From positions 1-20,256 of the IMG/VR virus record IMGVR_UViG_3300044492_000248: a DNA stretch of 20,256 nt, one strand, 5' to 3'. This DNA is from a virus. The translations under genes were made by a program, and so were the position numbers. This document shows, piece after piece, positions 1-8,158 of this stretch (positions are counted from its first letter, which is position 1; each line of letters begins with the position of its first letter). The notes under the pieces are model-generated. The model did no database searches. It was not told the origin of the DNA and saw nothing but the letters and a program-made list of their open reading frames with translations.

Positions 1-161
1 GCGCCGGTGTTGGCCGATCGGACCATAGGCCCCGACGGCATCGCGCCGCCGAAGATCGTCACCTCCAACTGCCCGGTCAATTCCTCTTTGGATCGCTGCA
101 AAGTCATCGCAGTCCAGGTCGTCAGCTCGGCCCCGCCGATCGTGATAACGACCGGCTTCAT
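1..161 (-). CDS. Mu gpP-like tail/baseplate protein, N-terminal part
   Basis: Only the first 53 codons lie in the window; the rest runs off the left edge. The ATG overlaps the TGA of the gpN-like gene in an ATGA junction at 158-161. The start reads MKPVVITIGGAELTTW followed by a segment ending LEVTIFGG. This resembles the N-terminus of the Mu gpP family (43-kDa tail protein, baseplate hub), where a short beta-rich start with a GW or TW turn is followed by an alternating hydrophobic strand. In Mu, gene P directly follows gene N, which is what is seen here. The family call rests on about 50 residues plus synteny. Confidence 0.6.
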   Translation of the reverse strand, partial: MKPVVITIGGAELTTWTAMTLQRSKEELTGQLEVTIFGGAMPSGPMVRSANTG

Positions 162-1351
162 TGGGGCGCGATACCGATCACCAGCGGATCAAAGCGCCCG
201 TTGGCGTCGACCTTGTTCTTCAGTTCCAAACCACGATGCTTCTTGGCGTCATTGTAAATCGCGTAAGCCGCCACCAGCGGGTGGATCCCGCCCATGAAGT
301 CGACGACGACCAAACCTGGAAGCCGATACGCTAAATCGTTCATCATTTGCGAAAACTGCGTGGCGTACTTGCGCAGTTCCAGGAACAGGGCGTTGTCGCA
401 AACGTTGTAAGCTGCCTGCGCCTCGTCATCGAGGACGGCCAGAACAGCGTCCATCGATGTCAGCGCCTCGTTGACGTAGCCGTAGGTCCGAGACATCGCC
501 GCCTCTGCCATACCGATAGCCGCCAAGACACGATGGCGGCTTAGCACCGCCTCTTCGCTCTCCACAGCCGACCCAGCCGGGAGAATCGAAGAGGTGGTCG
601 CGGCGTTAGCCAGCCGCTTCATGATCCGAAATTCGTTGTCGTAGTCGACCACATGCAGCGGGATGGTGTGGAACCCGTTAGTCAGCGCGCGATCGACATT
701 GCTGGCCGATGCGGCCAGGCCATCGTCGTTAGCGACCTCCTCCATCCGCAGGACGTCGCGATGCTCGGATCCTGGCGCGTCGGGAGGCAGCACCTGTTTG
801 GCAACTGTCGCAACCGTTCCAATCAATCGCTGCGCGGTATCGATGACATCCTTGCGCCAGGGCTGGCTGACATATTGGGGTCGATAATCGCGCCGAAAGC
901 TCGCGCTCGAGGTCGCGTTGAGCGCCGTCGAAATGATCCCGAACAACAGCCCACCGATACCAGATCCAACGGGATTGGCTTCGACGAACTCCATTTCAGC
1001 GGTGGTGTGCCCGGCTTCGCCTTCGACCTTATCGCTGACTTTGCAGGATTTGCACGCCACCATGACGGTGCCGCGGGTCGGATGCACCAGCATCCCGGGG
1101 CCCGGCGACTGGCAGGCTTCGATCAGCGCCTGGCTGTCGCCGACGTGATCGTCTTCCTTAAAGTCCGCCGACAGACTGTAGGTGCGGATCCTGCGGCCGA
1201 GATCGGCGTAGGCAGTATCTTCACCAAATGGAAATTCGCCCTCCGCGCCGCGCCGGCCAACCTCGATAGAAGCTTCGGTGCAATAGAACATCACGCCTTT
1301 GAAACTGGCCTGAACGACATCCTGGCCGACGGCGCATACGGAACGGGACAT
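158..1351 (-). CDS. Mu gpN-like DNA circularization / tail protein
   Basis: A 397-residue protein whose first ~120 residues match the DNA-circularization N-terminal family (PF07157, Mu gpN type). The pattern is FKGV.F, GRRG..GEFPF, YADLGRR.RTYS, DSQALIEAC..PGPG.LVHPT.GT, then a CKSC pair and MEFVEA. Members are tail or baseplate proteins; the name comes from a proposed role in protecting or circularising injected DNA, while structural work places gpN in the baseplate hub. A Gly/Ala-rich hydrophobic stretch near residues 128-150 follows the domain, and the remainder looks mainly helical. The gene starts 1 bp after the upstream TGA and its own stop overlaps the gpP-like start. Position after the tape measure matches Mu. 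Family assignment is strong; the exact role is from the family. Confidence 0.88.
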   Translation of the reverse strand: MSRSVCAVGQDVVQASFKGVMFYCTEASIEVGRRGAEGEFPFGEDTAYADLGRRIRTYSLSADFKEDDHVGDSQALIEACQSPGPGMLVHPTRGTVMVACKSCKVSDKVEGEAGHTTAEMEFVEANPVGSGIGGLLFGIISTALNATSSASFRRDYRPQYVSQPWRKDVIDTAQRLIGTVATVAKQVLPPDAPGSEHRDVLRMEEVANDDGLAASASNVDRALTNGFHTIPLHVVDYDNEFRIMKRLANAATTSSILPAGSAVESEEAVLSRHRVLAAIGMAEAAMSRTYGYVNEALTSMDAVLAVLDDEAQAAYNVCDNALFLELRKYATQFSQMMNDLAYRLPGLVVVDFMGGIHPLVAAYAIYNDAKKHRGLELKNKVDANGRFDPLVIGIAPQ

Positions 1352-1352
1352 A

Positions 1353-1553
1353 TCAACTCAACGCCTGTTGACGGGATAATTGCCGCTCCAATTCGACTAC
1401 GTAAGCCGTTGTCGCAACGCTCTCACATTCGATCGCTACCGCCAGCGCCGCGACCCGCTGAGCCGCCACGATCAGCCCGTTAGCAGCGTCTACCATCGCG
1501 ACCTGGAGATCCTCGCGCGCCTGGGCCGCTTGCTTAGCCTTGTCCTCACTCAT
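1353..1553 (-). CDS. Small hypothetical protein, 66 aa
   Basis: A 66-residue, Ala-rich, probably all-helical protein (MSEDKAKQAAQAREDLQVAM at the start, VELERQLSRQQ near the end) with no Cys, signal peptide or clear membrane segment. It sits between the tape measure stop (3 bp upstream) and the gpN-like start (1 bp downstream), so it is almost certainly translated with them. I do not recognise the family. Its place next to the tape measure and its coiled-coil character make a small tail-assembly or hub-associated role plausible, but that is inference from position only. Confidence 0.72.
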   Translation of the reverse strand: MSEDKAKQAAQAREDLQVAMVDAANGLIVAAQRVAALAVAIECESVATTAYVVELERQLSRQQALS

Positions 1554-1556
1554 GTC

Positions 1557-4388
1557 TTACCCCGTTCCGGTAGCGGCGCCTCTATCGACCGGCTTACCGC
1601 CGCCCGTGACATTCAGCGGAATGCTGGTCGGCAGGTTGCTGGTGTCGATCTTGATCATCGGCAAGTTGGACGTATCGACCTGCATCAGCGGAGGTTCTTC
1701 AACTTGAATTTTGGTGTTCGCAGCCGCAGTATTAAAGGCGGCATCAAAATTAGGGACGACTTCGCTGCGCTCTTCCTGTCCAAGCGTCTTAGGCCGCGCT
1801 CCCGGCATCGGCACGCCTTCTTCGAAACCAGGCTGCCCGGCTTTGACGCCCTTGCCGAGATGGACCTTGTTCAACCCGTGAACAACGCCTTCTTCGACAT
1901 CCTTGGCCACCGTCGTCGGCGTGGATACCGGTGGAGGTACAGGCGGTGCGTTCGGATCAGTCGGTTTTTGCGCAGCCGCTGCTTGCTCATCGAGAGTTTT
2001 CTTCTTCTCCCGCAGTTCATTCATCTCTTTTTCGTAAGCCTGGCGGTAGCCTTCGATCTTTTTCCGCTCGGCTGCCAGCCGATTTAGCTCGTCCTGTAAA
2101 TTACCTCTGGTTCTCTTGTCTTTTGTGACATCCAACGTGCGTTGAGTTGACTCTTCATGCTTCTTAATTGCGGCAAGCGTTGAATCAGATTTAGCTAGCT
2201 GATCCTGTACACCCGCAATTTCTCGGCCTACTTGTTCCTGGGCTCTTTCGGTCGCGCTTCTCTGGTCGGACGCGCCAGTAGAAGCGCCCATCGCGTCGGT
2301 TTGGGGCTCACCACCGCCGCCAGGCATAAGCCAGTCGCCTAGCTTACCCCATATACCTTGCATGAATTCAGCTGCAGCTTGCAGCGTTGTGCTGCCTTCG
2401 ATCAGCAGCCGGCCTCCTACCATTAACGGACTGGTGTTAAGCAACGCAGACAACCCGCGGCGCCCGGTGTCGGTTGCCAACTCAGCGGCGGCCGGGCCAG
2501 TTGGATCGGCTGCAGCCCTGTTCACTTTGTCCAGGTACCCAGCGACATCCAGTTTCTCGAACGCTTTCTGCCCGATCATGTCCTTAAGATCGGTCGCGCG
2601 AACCTTGATACTTTCCCACTGCGCTGCAGCCGACTTTCGCAGCATCGGATCGATCGGCTGCATCTGGCGACGTTTGCCGTATTCGACCGCCTTGGTCTGC
2701 TGGTCGTAGCCAACAATAAGATCGGTGACACCCTGGACCGCTGCCGCAGAGGCGCCGGACATTTTCTTGCCGATCCAGGCCTTGATCTCGACCGGCGTCG
2801 GCATTCCGGCTTCGGCGATCTCTTCGGCGCTGGCGCCCCCTTTGCCAGCTTCCGCCATACGATCCTTGGCTGCCTTGGTCTTCTTGATATCCTCGTTCAT
2901 CTTCGGAACGAAGTTCTCGTTGAACCACTTGGCCGGATTTTCCAGCAATCCTTTCTCGTCGACCGGCGTTCCAGATCCGGCGTCGATCGTTTGTTTCTTG
3001 CCGCTGCGCTTGACGTCTTTCAGCAGCCCCATGCCGTACCACATCTCGTTGAGCTTCTTAACGTCAACGGTGCCGGTAGCAGATTGCATCGCGCGGAAGT
3101 TTTCGTTCGCACCCCGCATGCCGCGTGCGCCCACGTTGAGCAGCATCCGCGTCAGGCCTTCTTCACTCTGCGAATAAATAGCGGTCTTGTTGTTGGCATA
3201 CGCAGTCTTAACCTGCTGCGAGGTGATGCCAGGATCAATGATCTGTGCGACTTGCGCCGCGTTCAATGCGCGTTGAGCGTCCGGACTCAATTCGCCGGTC
3301 TTCTTGTTAATCAAGTCCGGTGAAGCCAGGTTAAGGCCTTGTACGACTTGCCGCAGACCTTCCAGGTTTTCCTCGCGCGATTTATCCGGGTGCAAGGCGT
3401 ACATTCGAGGAATGTAGCCTTCCTCCAATTGCTGCCGCAGCTTGATCGCCGCGCCCATTTGCCGGTCTTCGGCATTGGCCATCGCGGTAAAAGGATTTTT
3501 ATCTCTTCTATCGATCTCAGCTGGAATATCGCCAAGCAACGAATAGGTGAACCGCTCGCTTTCGTCACGGGTCATCAGCTTGGTGCGGGGATCTTTTGCC
3601 CTGGCGTCTTCAGCGGCGGCTAGTTGCTTCTTCTGCGCATCGGTCGCCAGCAGCGAGCCCATCAGATTTGTCTTGTCGCGCTTGATGCCGGCTTCGGCAA
3701 CAGCGTTGAGCGCCTCTGCGGCGGCACGGCCGGCAGCTTCCAGCAACGAGAACGAACTTAAGATGCCGCCGATCGGGCCCGGCAGTCCTTGGCCGAAACC
3801 GCGCGCAAAATCCCCGAGACCAGTTCTACCCCCGCCGCCCCCAGGCGCGCGACGAGCGCCGCTACCGCCGCCGGGCAATGGCGGTGGCTGTTCCGGAGGG
3901 AGCCCGCTTCCGCTGGCCCCGTAGCGGCGGCGGCGCTTGTTCGGATCGTAGCCCGCGTCATAAGCGTCTCGCGCGGCCTCGCGACGAACACGCTTGGCAC
4001 TGTCACGCTTGTACCCAGCGCGTTCAACAGCCTGTTGAGTGGCGCTTAGTTCCTTATGCCGCTTGATATTCGCGGCAACAGCACGGGCTTCTTCGCGTTC
4101 TTGCGTACGCGCCTGCCGAGTAGCTGCAGCAGTTATCTTGGTCTTTTCAGCCGCGGCTCTTTTTTGGTCTCGTTGTACTTTCTCGGCGGCTTTGGCTGCT
4201 TCCTTGACAGCCTTGGTGCCGTCCTTAGCCTCTTTTGCGACACCGCCCTTGTCTTTGCCTGCTTTGTTGAACCCGGCGGCGGTCTTCTTGAGCGCGGCCA
4301 GCGCCTCGTTGATCCTGTTAATAGTCGCCGTTGATTGGTCGACGACCTTGAGTGTTGCAGTTTCAGTGAAACTGGTACCTCGGGCCAT
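1557..4388 (-). CDS. Tail tape measure protein
   Basis: At 943 residues this is the longest protein in the window, placed directly after the tail assembly chaperone, as in most long-tailed phages. It sets tail length and occupies the tail tube lumen before ejection. The first ~145 residues are Lys/Ala/Glu-rich and coiled-coil-like. A Gly/Pro/Arg-rich linker follows (~155-195) and a weak hydrophobic helix pair (~198-232). A long helical middle is followed by a second coiled-coil stretch (~695-800), then a Pro-rich tail with DTSNLP repeated twice close together near the C-terminus. There is no cysteine, unlike its neighbours. The common rule of thumb of about 0.15 nm per residue would give a tail near 140 nm. 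The ATG directly follows a TAA in the -1 frame of the chaperone, and no clear Shine-Dalgarno is seen, which points to translational coupling. Confidence 0.9.
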   Translation of the reverse strand: MARGTSFTETATLKVVDQSTATINRINEALAALKKTAAGFNKAGKDKGGVAKEAKDGTKAVKEAAKAAEKVQRDQKRAAAEKTKITAAATRQARTQEREEARAVAANIKRHKELSATQQAVERAGYKRDSAKRVRREAARDAYDAGYDPNKRRRRYGASGSGLPPEQPPPLPGGGSGARRAPGGGGGRTGLGDFARGFGQGLPGPIGGILSSFSLLEAAGRAAAEALNAVAEAGIKRDKTNLMGSLLATDAQKKQLAAAEDARAKDPRTKLMTRDESERFTYSLLGDIPAEIDRRDKNPFTAMANAEDRQMGAAIKLRQQLEEGYIPRMYALHPDKSREENLEGLRQVVQGLNLASPDLINKKTGELSPDAQRALNAAQVAQIIDPGITSQQVKTAYANNKTAIYSQSEEGLTRMLLNVGARGMRGANENFRAMQSATGTVDVKKLNEMWYGMGLLKDVKRSGKKQTIDAGSGTPVDEKGLLENPAKWFNENFVPKMNEDIKKTKAAKDRMAEAGKGGASAEEIAEAGMPTPVEIKAWIGKKMSGASAAAVQGVTDLIVGYDQQTKAVEYGKRRQMQPIDPMLRKSAAAQWESIKVRATDLKDMIGQKAFEKLDVAGYLDKVNRAAADPTGPAAAELATDTGRRGLSALLNTSPLMVGGRLLIEGSTTLQAAAEFMQGIWGKLGDWLMPGGGGEPQTDAMGASTGASDQRSATERAQEQVGREIAGVQDQLAKSDSTLAAIKKHEESTQRTLDVTKDKRTRGNLQDELNRLAAERKKIEGYRQAYEKEMNELREKKKTLDEQAAAAQKPTDPNAPPVPPPVSTPTTVAKDVEEGVVHGLNKVHLGKGVKAGQPGFEEGVPMPGARPKTLGQEERSEVVPNFDAAFNTAAANTKIQVEEPPLMQVDTSNLPMIKIDTSNLPTSIPLNVTGGGKPVDRGAATGTG

Positions 4389-4568
4389 TTAAGAAGGCTT
4401 GCCGCCGGCAAGAATTGTTCTGGTGCGCATTTCTTGCCTATGAACTTTGTGAAACTTGGTAATTCTAAAGCTCAACAGCGCGATAGGCAGAGGGCGAATG
4501 TCGCCAGCCGAAGCCGAGAAATAGCGATATTCCTCGACTACCTCCGCTACTCGGTTGGCGACCCGAGA
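4389..4568 (-). CDS. -1 frameshift extension of the tail assembly chaperone (inferred)
   Basis: The zero-frame chaperone gene stops at 4547, leaving 158 bp before the tape measure. The -1 frame is open from about 4710 down to a TAA at 4389-4391 that touches the tape measure ATG. This is the gene G/GT layout known from lambda and reported for Mu-like phages, where a small share of ribosomes slip and make a longer chaperone. No perfect X-XXY-YYZ heptamer is present. The best slip point is the TTTT run at 4568-4571 (codons CGT TTT CTC), where the TTT tRNA can re-pair perfectly. Slipping there adds 59 residues and gives a fusion of about 261 aa. The extension includes a helical VANRVAEVVEEY segment. 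The slip site is inferred. Confidence 0.6.
   Translation of the reverse strand, partial: SRVANRVAEVVEEYRYFSASAGDIRPLPIALLSFRITKFHKVHRQEMRTRTILAGGKPS
4398..4412 (-). promoter_or_regulatory. Hairpin just upstream of the tape measure start
   Basis: CTTGCC, a 3-nt GCC loop and GGCAAG form a perfect 6-bp hairpin ending about 10 nt before the tape measure ATG, inside the frameshift extension. It could modulate re-initiation on the tape measure gene. Function is inferred from position only. Confidence 0.35.
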
Positions 4569-5173
4569 AAACGCGGCAGGATATCTCGCGCGATCGCGAT
4601 GCCATCGGTGACAGCGATCTGAGTCACCGCCCACGAAGGCAGTGCTGTCAACGTCGTACCGAGCGGCTTGGCCACTGTTTCGATCAGCTTGGCCGCTTGG
4701 CTCATGGAATCATCTGCGGCCATTACGTCTTCGATATCGCCGTAGGTTTTAGCGTGGAACTCCAATTCCCTGATCGGCTCTTTGTCTTTCCCAACGGGAA
4801 TAGGCGTCCCCAATTCGTAAACGATTGCCTGGTCGATGCCGTTGCCGTCGCGCACAATTTTACCCTGCTTACCTTCATCGTGATCCAGCTGCGCCGCGAT
4901 CTTATGCGTGTCCTGGATCGGCATCTGCAGGATGTCGGTCATCGACACCGGCATAACTGTGCCATTGACGTAATACGAAACCTGCTTGGCCATCCGCACT
5001 CGACGCATTCGTGCGTCGAAAGCTTTCGGCTCCGTCATCCCTCTCGCCTCGGCAATCGTGTCGACGAACGCCTGAAACGTCAGTGGACGTATCACAGCGC
5101 CGTCGATCACGGCATCGCCAAGCTGGAACTTGATCGGAATCTTTTCCAGCTTGACCCCATTGAGTTCGGCCAT
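4547..5173 (-). CDS. Tail assembly chaperone (Mu gp41 / gpG-like)
   Basis: A 208-residue protein between the tail tube and tape measure genes, the standard place for the chaperone that coats the tape measure during tail assembly. It starts with a strand-rich segment (MAELNGVKLEKIPIKFQLGD). Later it carries the pattern PIRELEFHAKTYGDIEDVMA, followed by a helical region with PLGTTLTALPSWAVTQIA. The PIREL.F...TYGDI element resembles the Phage_TAC / Mu gp41 family (E/41/14 type). It is longer than the ~100-120 residues usual for that family, with an extra N-terminal half. There is no cysteine. Its end overlaps the -1 frame that leads to the tape measure. The start at 5173 lies 10 bp after the tube stop. 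The role is well supported by synteny; the family call is moderate. Confidence 0.75.
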   Translation of the reverse strand: MAELNGVKLEKIPIKFQLGDAVIDGAVIRPLTFQAFVDTIAEARGMTEPKAFDARMRRVRMAKQVSYYVNGTVMPVSMTDILQMPIQDTHKIAAQLDHDEGKQGKIVRDGNGIDQAIVYELGTPIPVGKDKEPIRELEFHAKTYGDIEDVMAADDSMSQAAKLIETVAKPLGTTLTALPSWAVTQIAVTDGIAIARDILPRFLGSPTE

Positions 5174-5183
5174 ATTGGCCCCC

Positions 5184-5630
5184 TTACGCTGCTACGGCGA
5201 ACGTCGGCTGGATTTGGGTAGTGACCCCCTCCAACGTGCCGTTCGGCAGCATCTCGTCGATTTCCTTGAACGACATCGTCATCTCGGCTTCGTGTGTGTT
5301 CGATGGCGTGTCGCCAGTGCCGGTGCCTTTAACGGCGCTATAAACTAGGCCGTTAAAATATTCGACCTGAATCGAGACGTCACTACAGCCCTGGTACATC
5401 GCCAGCGGGATCCGAAGATCCCGGATGACGTTGATCACCAACTGCATGTTAGTCGGCGCCCGCGTCACATAGCCCTGCGGCAGCTCCGAGTTGTTGAACG
5501 CGCACAGCCGCCACGTCGGAAGTTCTTCCGTGGCAAGCTTGTGTGCGATCGGGCCATAGACTGCTTCGGTATCGCAGTCCTTGAAGGTTATGAGGATGTT
5601 CTTAACGCCGACCTGATTCTCGCATGTCAT
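5184..5630 (-). CDS. Tail tube protein (Mu gpM-like)
   Basis: A 148-residue, strand-rich protein directly after the sheath gene, the place and size of the Mu-type tail tube protein. Such proteins stack as hexameric rings inside the sheath and form the DNA channel. The sequence has the expected run of beta segments, including VKNILITFKDC, TNMQLVINVIRD and VSIQVEYFNGLVYS, and an AEMTMSF.EID strand near the end. There are four cysteines (near residues 3, 19, 43 and 82), many for a tube protein of this size. A strong Shine-Dalgarno AAAGGAG sits just upstream of the ATG. The 29-bp gap to the sheath suggests independent, high-level translation. The call rests on synteny and fold pattern rather than a diagnostic motif. 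Confidence 0.8.
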   Translation of the reverse strand: MTCENQVGVKNILITFKDCDTEAVYGPIAHKLATEELPTWRLCAFNNSELPQGYVTRAPTNMQLVINVIRDLRIPLAMYQGCSDVSIQVEYFNGLVYSAVKGTGTGDTPSNTHEAEMTMSFKEIDEMLPNGTLEGVTTQIQPTFAVAA

Positions 5631-5659
5631 AAGACGGTCTCCTTTCTATAAGTCGGCGA

Positions 5660-5673
5660 TCAGCAATTGCTGA
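5660..5673. repeat. 14-bp perfect palindrome over the sheath stop codon
   Basis: TCAGCAATTGCTGA covers the last codons and the TGA of the sheath gene. As RNA it would form a 5-bp stem with a 4-nt loop between the sheath and tube cistrons. It may be a minor transcript-stability element or simply a consequence of the codons used. Confidence 0.35.
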
Positions 5674-7213
5674 GCATCGCAGGCTGCGCGTTGATGATGA
5701 TGTTGGAGATGCGCACCGGCGGGCGGTACGTGAAGTTGATCCACAGCTTGCCGGGGATGCCCTGGCACTTCGGCGCGACATCGAAATCGGTCAGGAGCTG
5801 AATGTCCTTGTCGATGTTGTCGAACTCGCTGAAGAGAATGCCAACCTGCGACTTCGCCCAGGCACGGAACTGGCCCAGGATCATCTTCGGGTTGGTGCCG
5901 CGGATGCCCGCCGGAATGGTGGTGTTCTTGGTGAACAGCCCCAATCCAATCACCTGATTGAGCGCAACGGCTGCCTGATCGGCAGTCGCGGCAGCCAGCC
6001 GGCGTGACGACACGTTCCACCAGGTCGCGTTCAGACGACCATTTTCGTCGTAACGGTTGTTGGTGATGTCGTTGTCGATCACCGGTGCCGTCAGCGAACC
6101 CGTGCCACCATTGAGTGGCGTGGTGGTGACGAAGCCGCTCTTGCGCAGGATCTCCATCTCTTCGAACGTGAAGCAAGAGAAGCAGCTCTCCGGGATGCGC
6201 AGGCAGGACAGAACACCGAAGTTCGGGCCTTGGACGTTCATCTCGGGATTGTCGATGGTCGAGCAGCAGGACAATGCGGCGTAAGCCGCTACCTTCATCC
6301 AGCCGAGTGACGGGTCATCGCAACAATGCGCGAGGCGAGAGACCTCGGCCGAGTTGGTGTCCTGCGCCAGGATCTCACCGAAGGTGCCGGAATTGTACGT
6401 GTAGCCATGCCCGAAACACTGTGGTTTTGAACAGTCCCAGGCGCTCGCGATATAGGCGATCATCTGGTCCTGCCACAGCGGCTCGTCATAAAGCATCCCG
6501 ATACAGCAATAGCAGCACTCGCCGAGAATGGCGGAATGGTTGAGCACTGGCGTGGCACCGTTCACACCAACCACGGTTTGCGCGATCGTGATCTCGAACG
6601 GCGTGCCAGAACCGTTATTCTCCGGCAGATATTCGCGACGCTGATGCCAGTTCGGAATGATCTTCAGGCAATTGCCGACGGTGCCGGCGTTCTTCGCCGT
6701 CAAGGTGACGACGTTGCCATCGCCCGCTCCGGCGGTACCTACGGTGACCTCGTAAGGCAGACCGATCTCGTTCTGCAGCGCCATGGCGACTGCGGCCGCG
6801 ACATCATCGTCCTTCATACCGGTCGTGATGCGGGTCGAGGTATTCCAGCGACCATCGCCAATGAACAGGTCGATGCGCCCGTCATCGGTGATATTCTCTT
6901 CGAAGGTGATGGTATACACCGCCTTGACGGTGGCGCCGACGTCGGCGTCCTTCCAGGGCAGCGCATAGAACTCCATGGCGTGGTTCGGGCAGCACCCGAA
7001 CGCGGTCTTGAGACCCTCAGAAATCACACTACCCTCGCCAAAGAGCAGATCAATGCCCTTGAGCGCGGGGATCTGGATCAGACCACCGGATTGCGCAGTG
7101 CCACTGTCGAGCATCTGGCCCTCAATCAGGATCCGACACTTCGACTTGTAGGCATTCAGGCTGGAGTCGAAGCAAATGCGAATTGCACCGCTTCGGAGAC
7201 TGTCGATAGCCAT
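5660..7213 (-). CDS. Contractile tail sheath protein (Mu gpL / FI family)
   Basis: A 517-residue protein just upstream of the tube gene, the expected order for a contractile tail. The N-terminal part has the sheath-style start (...NAYKSKCRILIEGQML...). The middle shows a domain like other sheaths, with ATVKAVYTITF and GNVVTLTAKNAGTVGN.LKI. The C-terminal third carries AVALNQVIGLGLF, MILGQFRAWAKSQ and a final WINFTYRPPVRISNIIINAQPAM, typical of the conserved sheath C-terminal domain that hands strands to neighbouring subunits. It has about 20 cysteines, including FGCCP, a CCYCC cluster, HCCDD, SCCST and ESCFSC, and ends in SNC. That is very unusual for a sheath. AAAGGAG lies 8-9 nt before the ATG. 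The sheath call is firm; the cysteine clusters have no known explanation. Confidence 0.88.
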   Translation of the reverse strand: MAIDSLRSGAIRICFDSSLNAYKSKCRILIEGQMLDSGTAQSGGLIQIPALKGIDLLFGEGSVISEGLKTAFGCCPNHAMEFYALPWKDADVGATVKAVYTITFEENITDDGRIDLFIGDGRWNTSTRITTGMKDDDVAAAVAMALQNEIGLPYEVTVGTAGAGDGNVVTLTAKNAGTVGNCLKIIPNWHQRREYLPENNGSGTPFEITIAQTVVGVNGATPVLNHSAILGECCYCCIGMLYDEPLWQDQMIAYIASAWDCSKPQCFGHGYTYNSGTFGEILAQDTNSAEVSRLAHCCDDPSLGWMKVAAYAALSCCSTIDNPEMNVQGPNFGVLSCLRIPESCFSCFTFEEMEILRKSGFVTTTPLNGGTGSLTAPVIDNDITNNRYDENGRLNATWWNVSSRRLAAATADQAAVALNQVIGLGLFTKNTTIPAGIRGTNPKMILGQFRAWAKSQVGILFSEFDNIDKDIQLLTDFDVAPKCQGIPGKLWINFTYRPPVRISNIIINAQPAMLSNC

Positions 7214-7241
7214 GGAAAAGCTCCTTTCGTGAGCGGTGGAA

Positions 7242-7520
7242 TTAAACTTGCGGCTTCGGTGCGCCGGTGCCCGGCGCGGGCTGCCCGGAGGGCTGATGCC
7301 CTGTCTGAGCGGTGGTTACGGGGGAGACCGGCTTCGGTTTCGGCGCCGGCGCGGCAGCCTTGGCGTCAGAGCCGCCTTGCTGTTCGAGATCCTTCCAGAT
7401 GTCGACCCCGCGGCGGATGTAGGGAATGTCAGACACCCCAATGAACTTGTCCGACGGAATCATCTTGCCTTCGTAGGGATAGGCAACGCCTGGCTTCGCC
7501 TTCACATAAATCATCGCCAT
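7242..7520 (-). CDS. DUF2635-like small tail protein (Mu gp38 position)
   Basis: A 92-residue protein right before the sheath gene. The first ~45 residues (MAMIYVKAKPGVAYPYEGKM, then SDIPYIRRGVDIWKDLE) resemble the DUF2635 family: a short start with VKP or AKPG, then a .YWRRR..DGDV-like element, here YIRRGVDIW. In Mu-like phages this small gene sits directly upstream of the sheath gene. The second half is a low-complexity Ala/Pro/Lys tail. The reading frame stays open upstream to 7685, but ATG at 7520 has AAGGAG 8 nt before it. The longer start would overlap the preceding gene and would add an Arg-rich shadow sequence, so 7520 was chosen. Function in Mu-like phages is not established. Confidence 0.68.
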   Translation of the reverse strand: MAMIYVKAKPGVAYPYEGKMIPSDKFIGVSDIPYIRRGVDIWKDLEQQGGSDAKAAAPAPKPKPVSPVTTAQTGHQPSGQPAPGTGAPKPQV

Positions 7521-7555
7521 GGTAGTTCTCCTTGTCGATTTCGGGGATTGCATTC

Positions 7556-8155
7556 TCACGGACACGGACGGCATAGCTCGTCTTCTATCTGCTCGCAGGG
7601 GTCGGGAACGCACGCTTCTGGCTCGCAAAGACGAAAGCCGATATCGACCAGCATGTCGGCGTAGCGTTGTTCGTTGTAACACCACTGAAAAGTAGCCAGG
7701 AACGTGAAGGTCAATCTGGCTGCGAGCGGATCCGCTTCGACATGCATGCCGCGATAGGCAACGCGCTCGCCGTTCGGACCGACCCAGTCGATGAAGCCTG
7801 CGATCAGGCGATCGCGGATGATCTCATAAGGGTAGTAATTCCAGTACGGCGTCTCGGCGCCCTTGGACTTGATCCGCGTCGGCTTCATCCAGAAATCGAC
7901 CACGAACGTGTCGGTGATGGTGAACTCCGAACTGGAGTTGCGGGTCAGCTGCTCGCCGACGCTGCGAATGAATGCCACCAGTACCAGCGGCAACGTTGGG
8001 ACGAATTCCCGATTCATATCGATGTCACTGACAGCCACGCAGCGCGCGGTGCCGTCGTCAGGGTCATTTTTCAGGTAGGCGTAAAACCATTCGCTGATGG
8101 CAGCCGCCACCGCGGGAAGAAATCGTTCTTCCCTGGGCGGCGTGCGCGCATCCAT
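7556..8155 (-). CDS. Putative tail terminator / tail completion protein
   Basis: A 199-residue protein between the neck genes and the DUF2635/sheath pair, where Mu-type genomes carry the tail terminator-type gene (gpK or gp37 position). It has an alpha/beta layout: an N-terminal helix (FLPAVAAAISEWFYAYL), strands around FTITDTFVVDFWM, a helix (YEIIRDRLIAGFIDWVG) and a late strand (RLTFTFLATFQWCY). That is compatible with tail terminator folds, but no diagnostic motif is seen. Seven cysteines are present, five of them in the last 23 residues (CEPEACVPDPCEQ and CRPCP), a small Cys/Pro tail that looks like a disulfide knot or metal site. It begins 3 bp after the stop of the preceding gene. The role is inferred from gene order. 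Confidence 0.6.
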   Translation of the reverse strand: MDARTPPREERFLPAVAAAISEWFYAYLKNDPDDGTARCVAVSDIDMNREFVPTLPLVLVAFIRSVGEQLTRNSSSEFTITDTFVVDFWMKPTRIKSKGAETPYWNYYPYEIIRDRLIAGFIDWVGPNGERVAYRGMHVEADPLAARLTFTFLATFQWCYNEQRYADMLVDIGFRLCEPEACVPDPCEQIEDELCRPCP

Positions 8156-8158
8156 CTG

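Noticed and set aside
653-1483. 276-aa plus-strand ORF
   Set aside because: It lies antisense to the well-supported gpN-like gene, is Arg/Gly/His-rich with no domain, and is the usual shadow in GC-rich DNA.
6536-7444. 302-aa plus-strand ORF
   Set aside because: Antisense to the sheath and DUF2635-like genes, with no ribosome binding site or recognisable motif.
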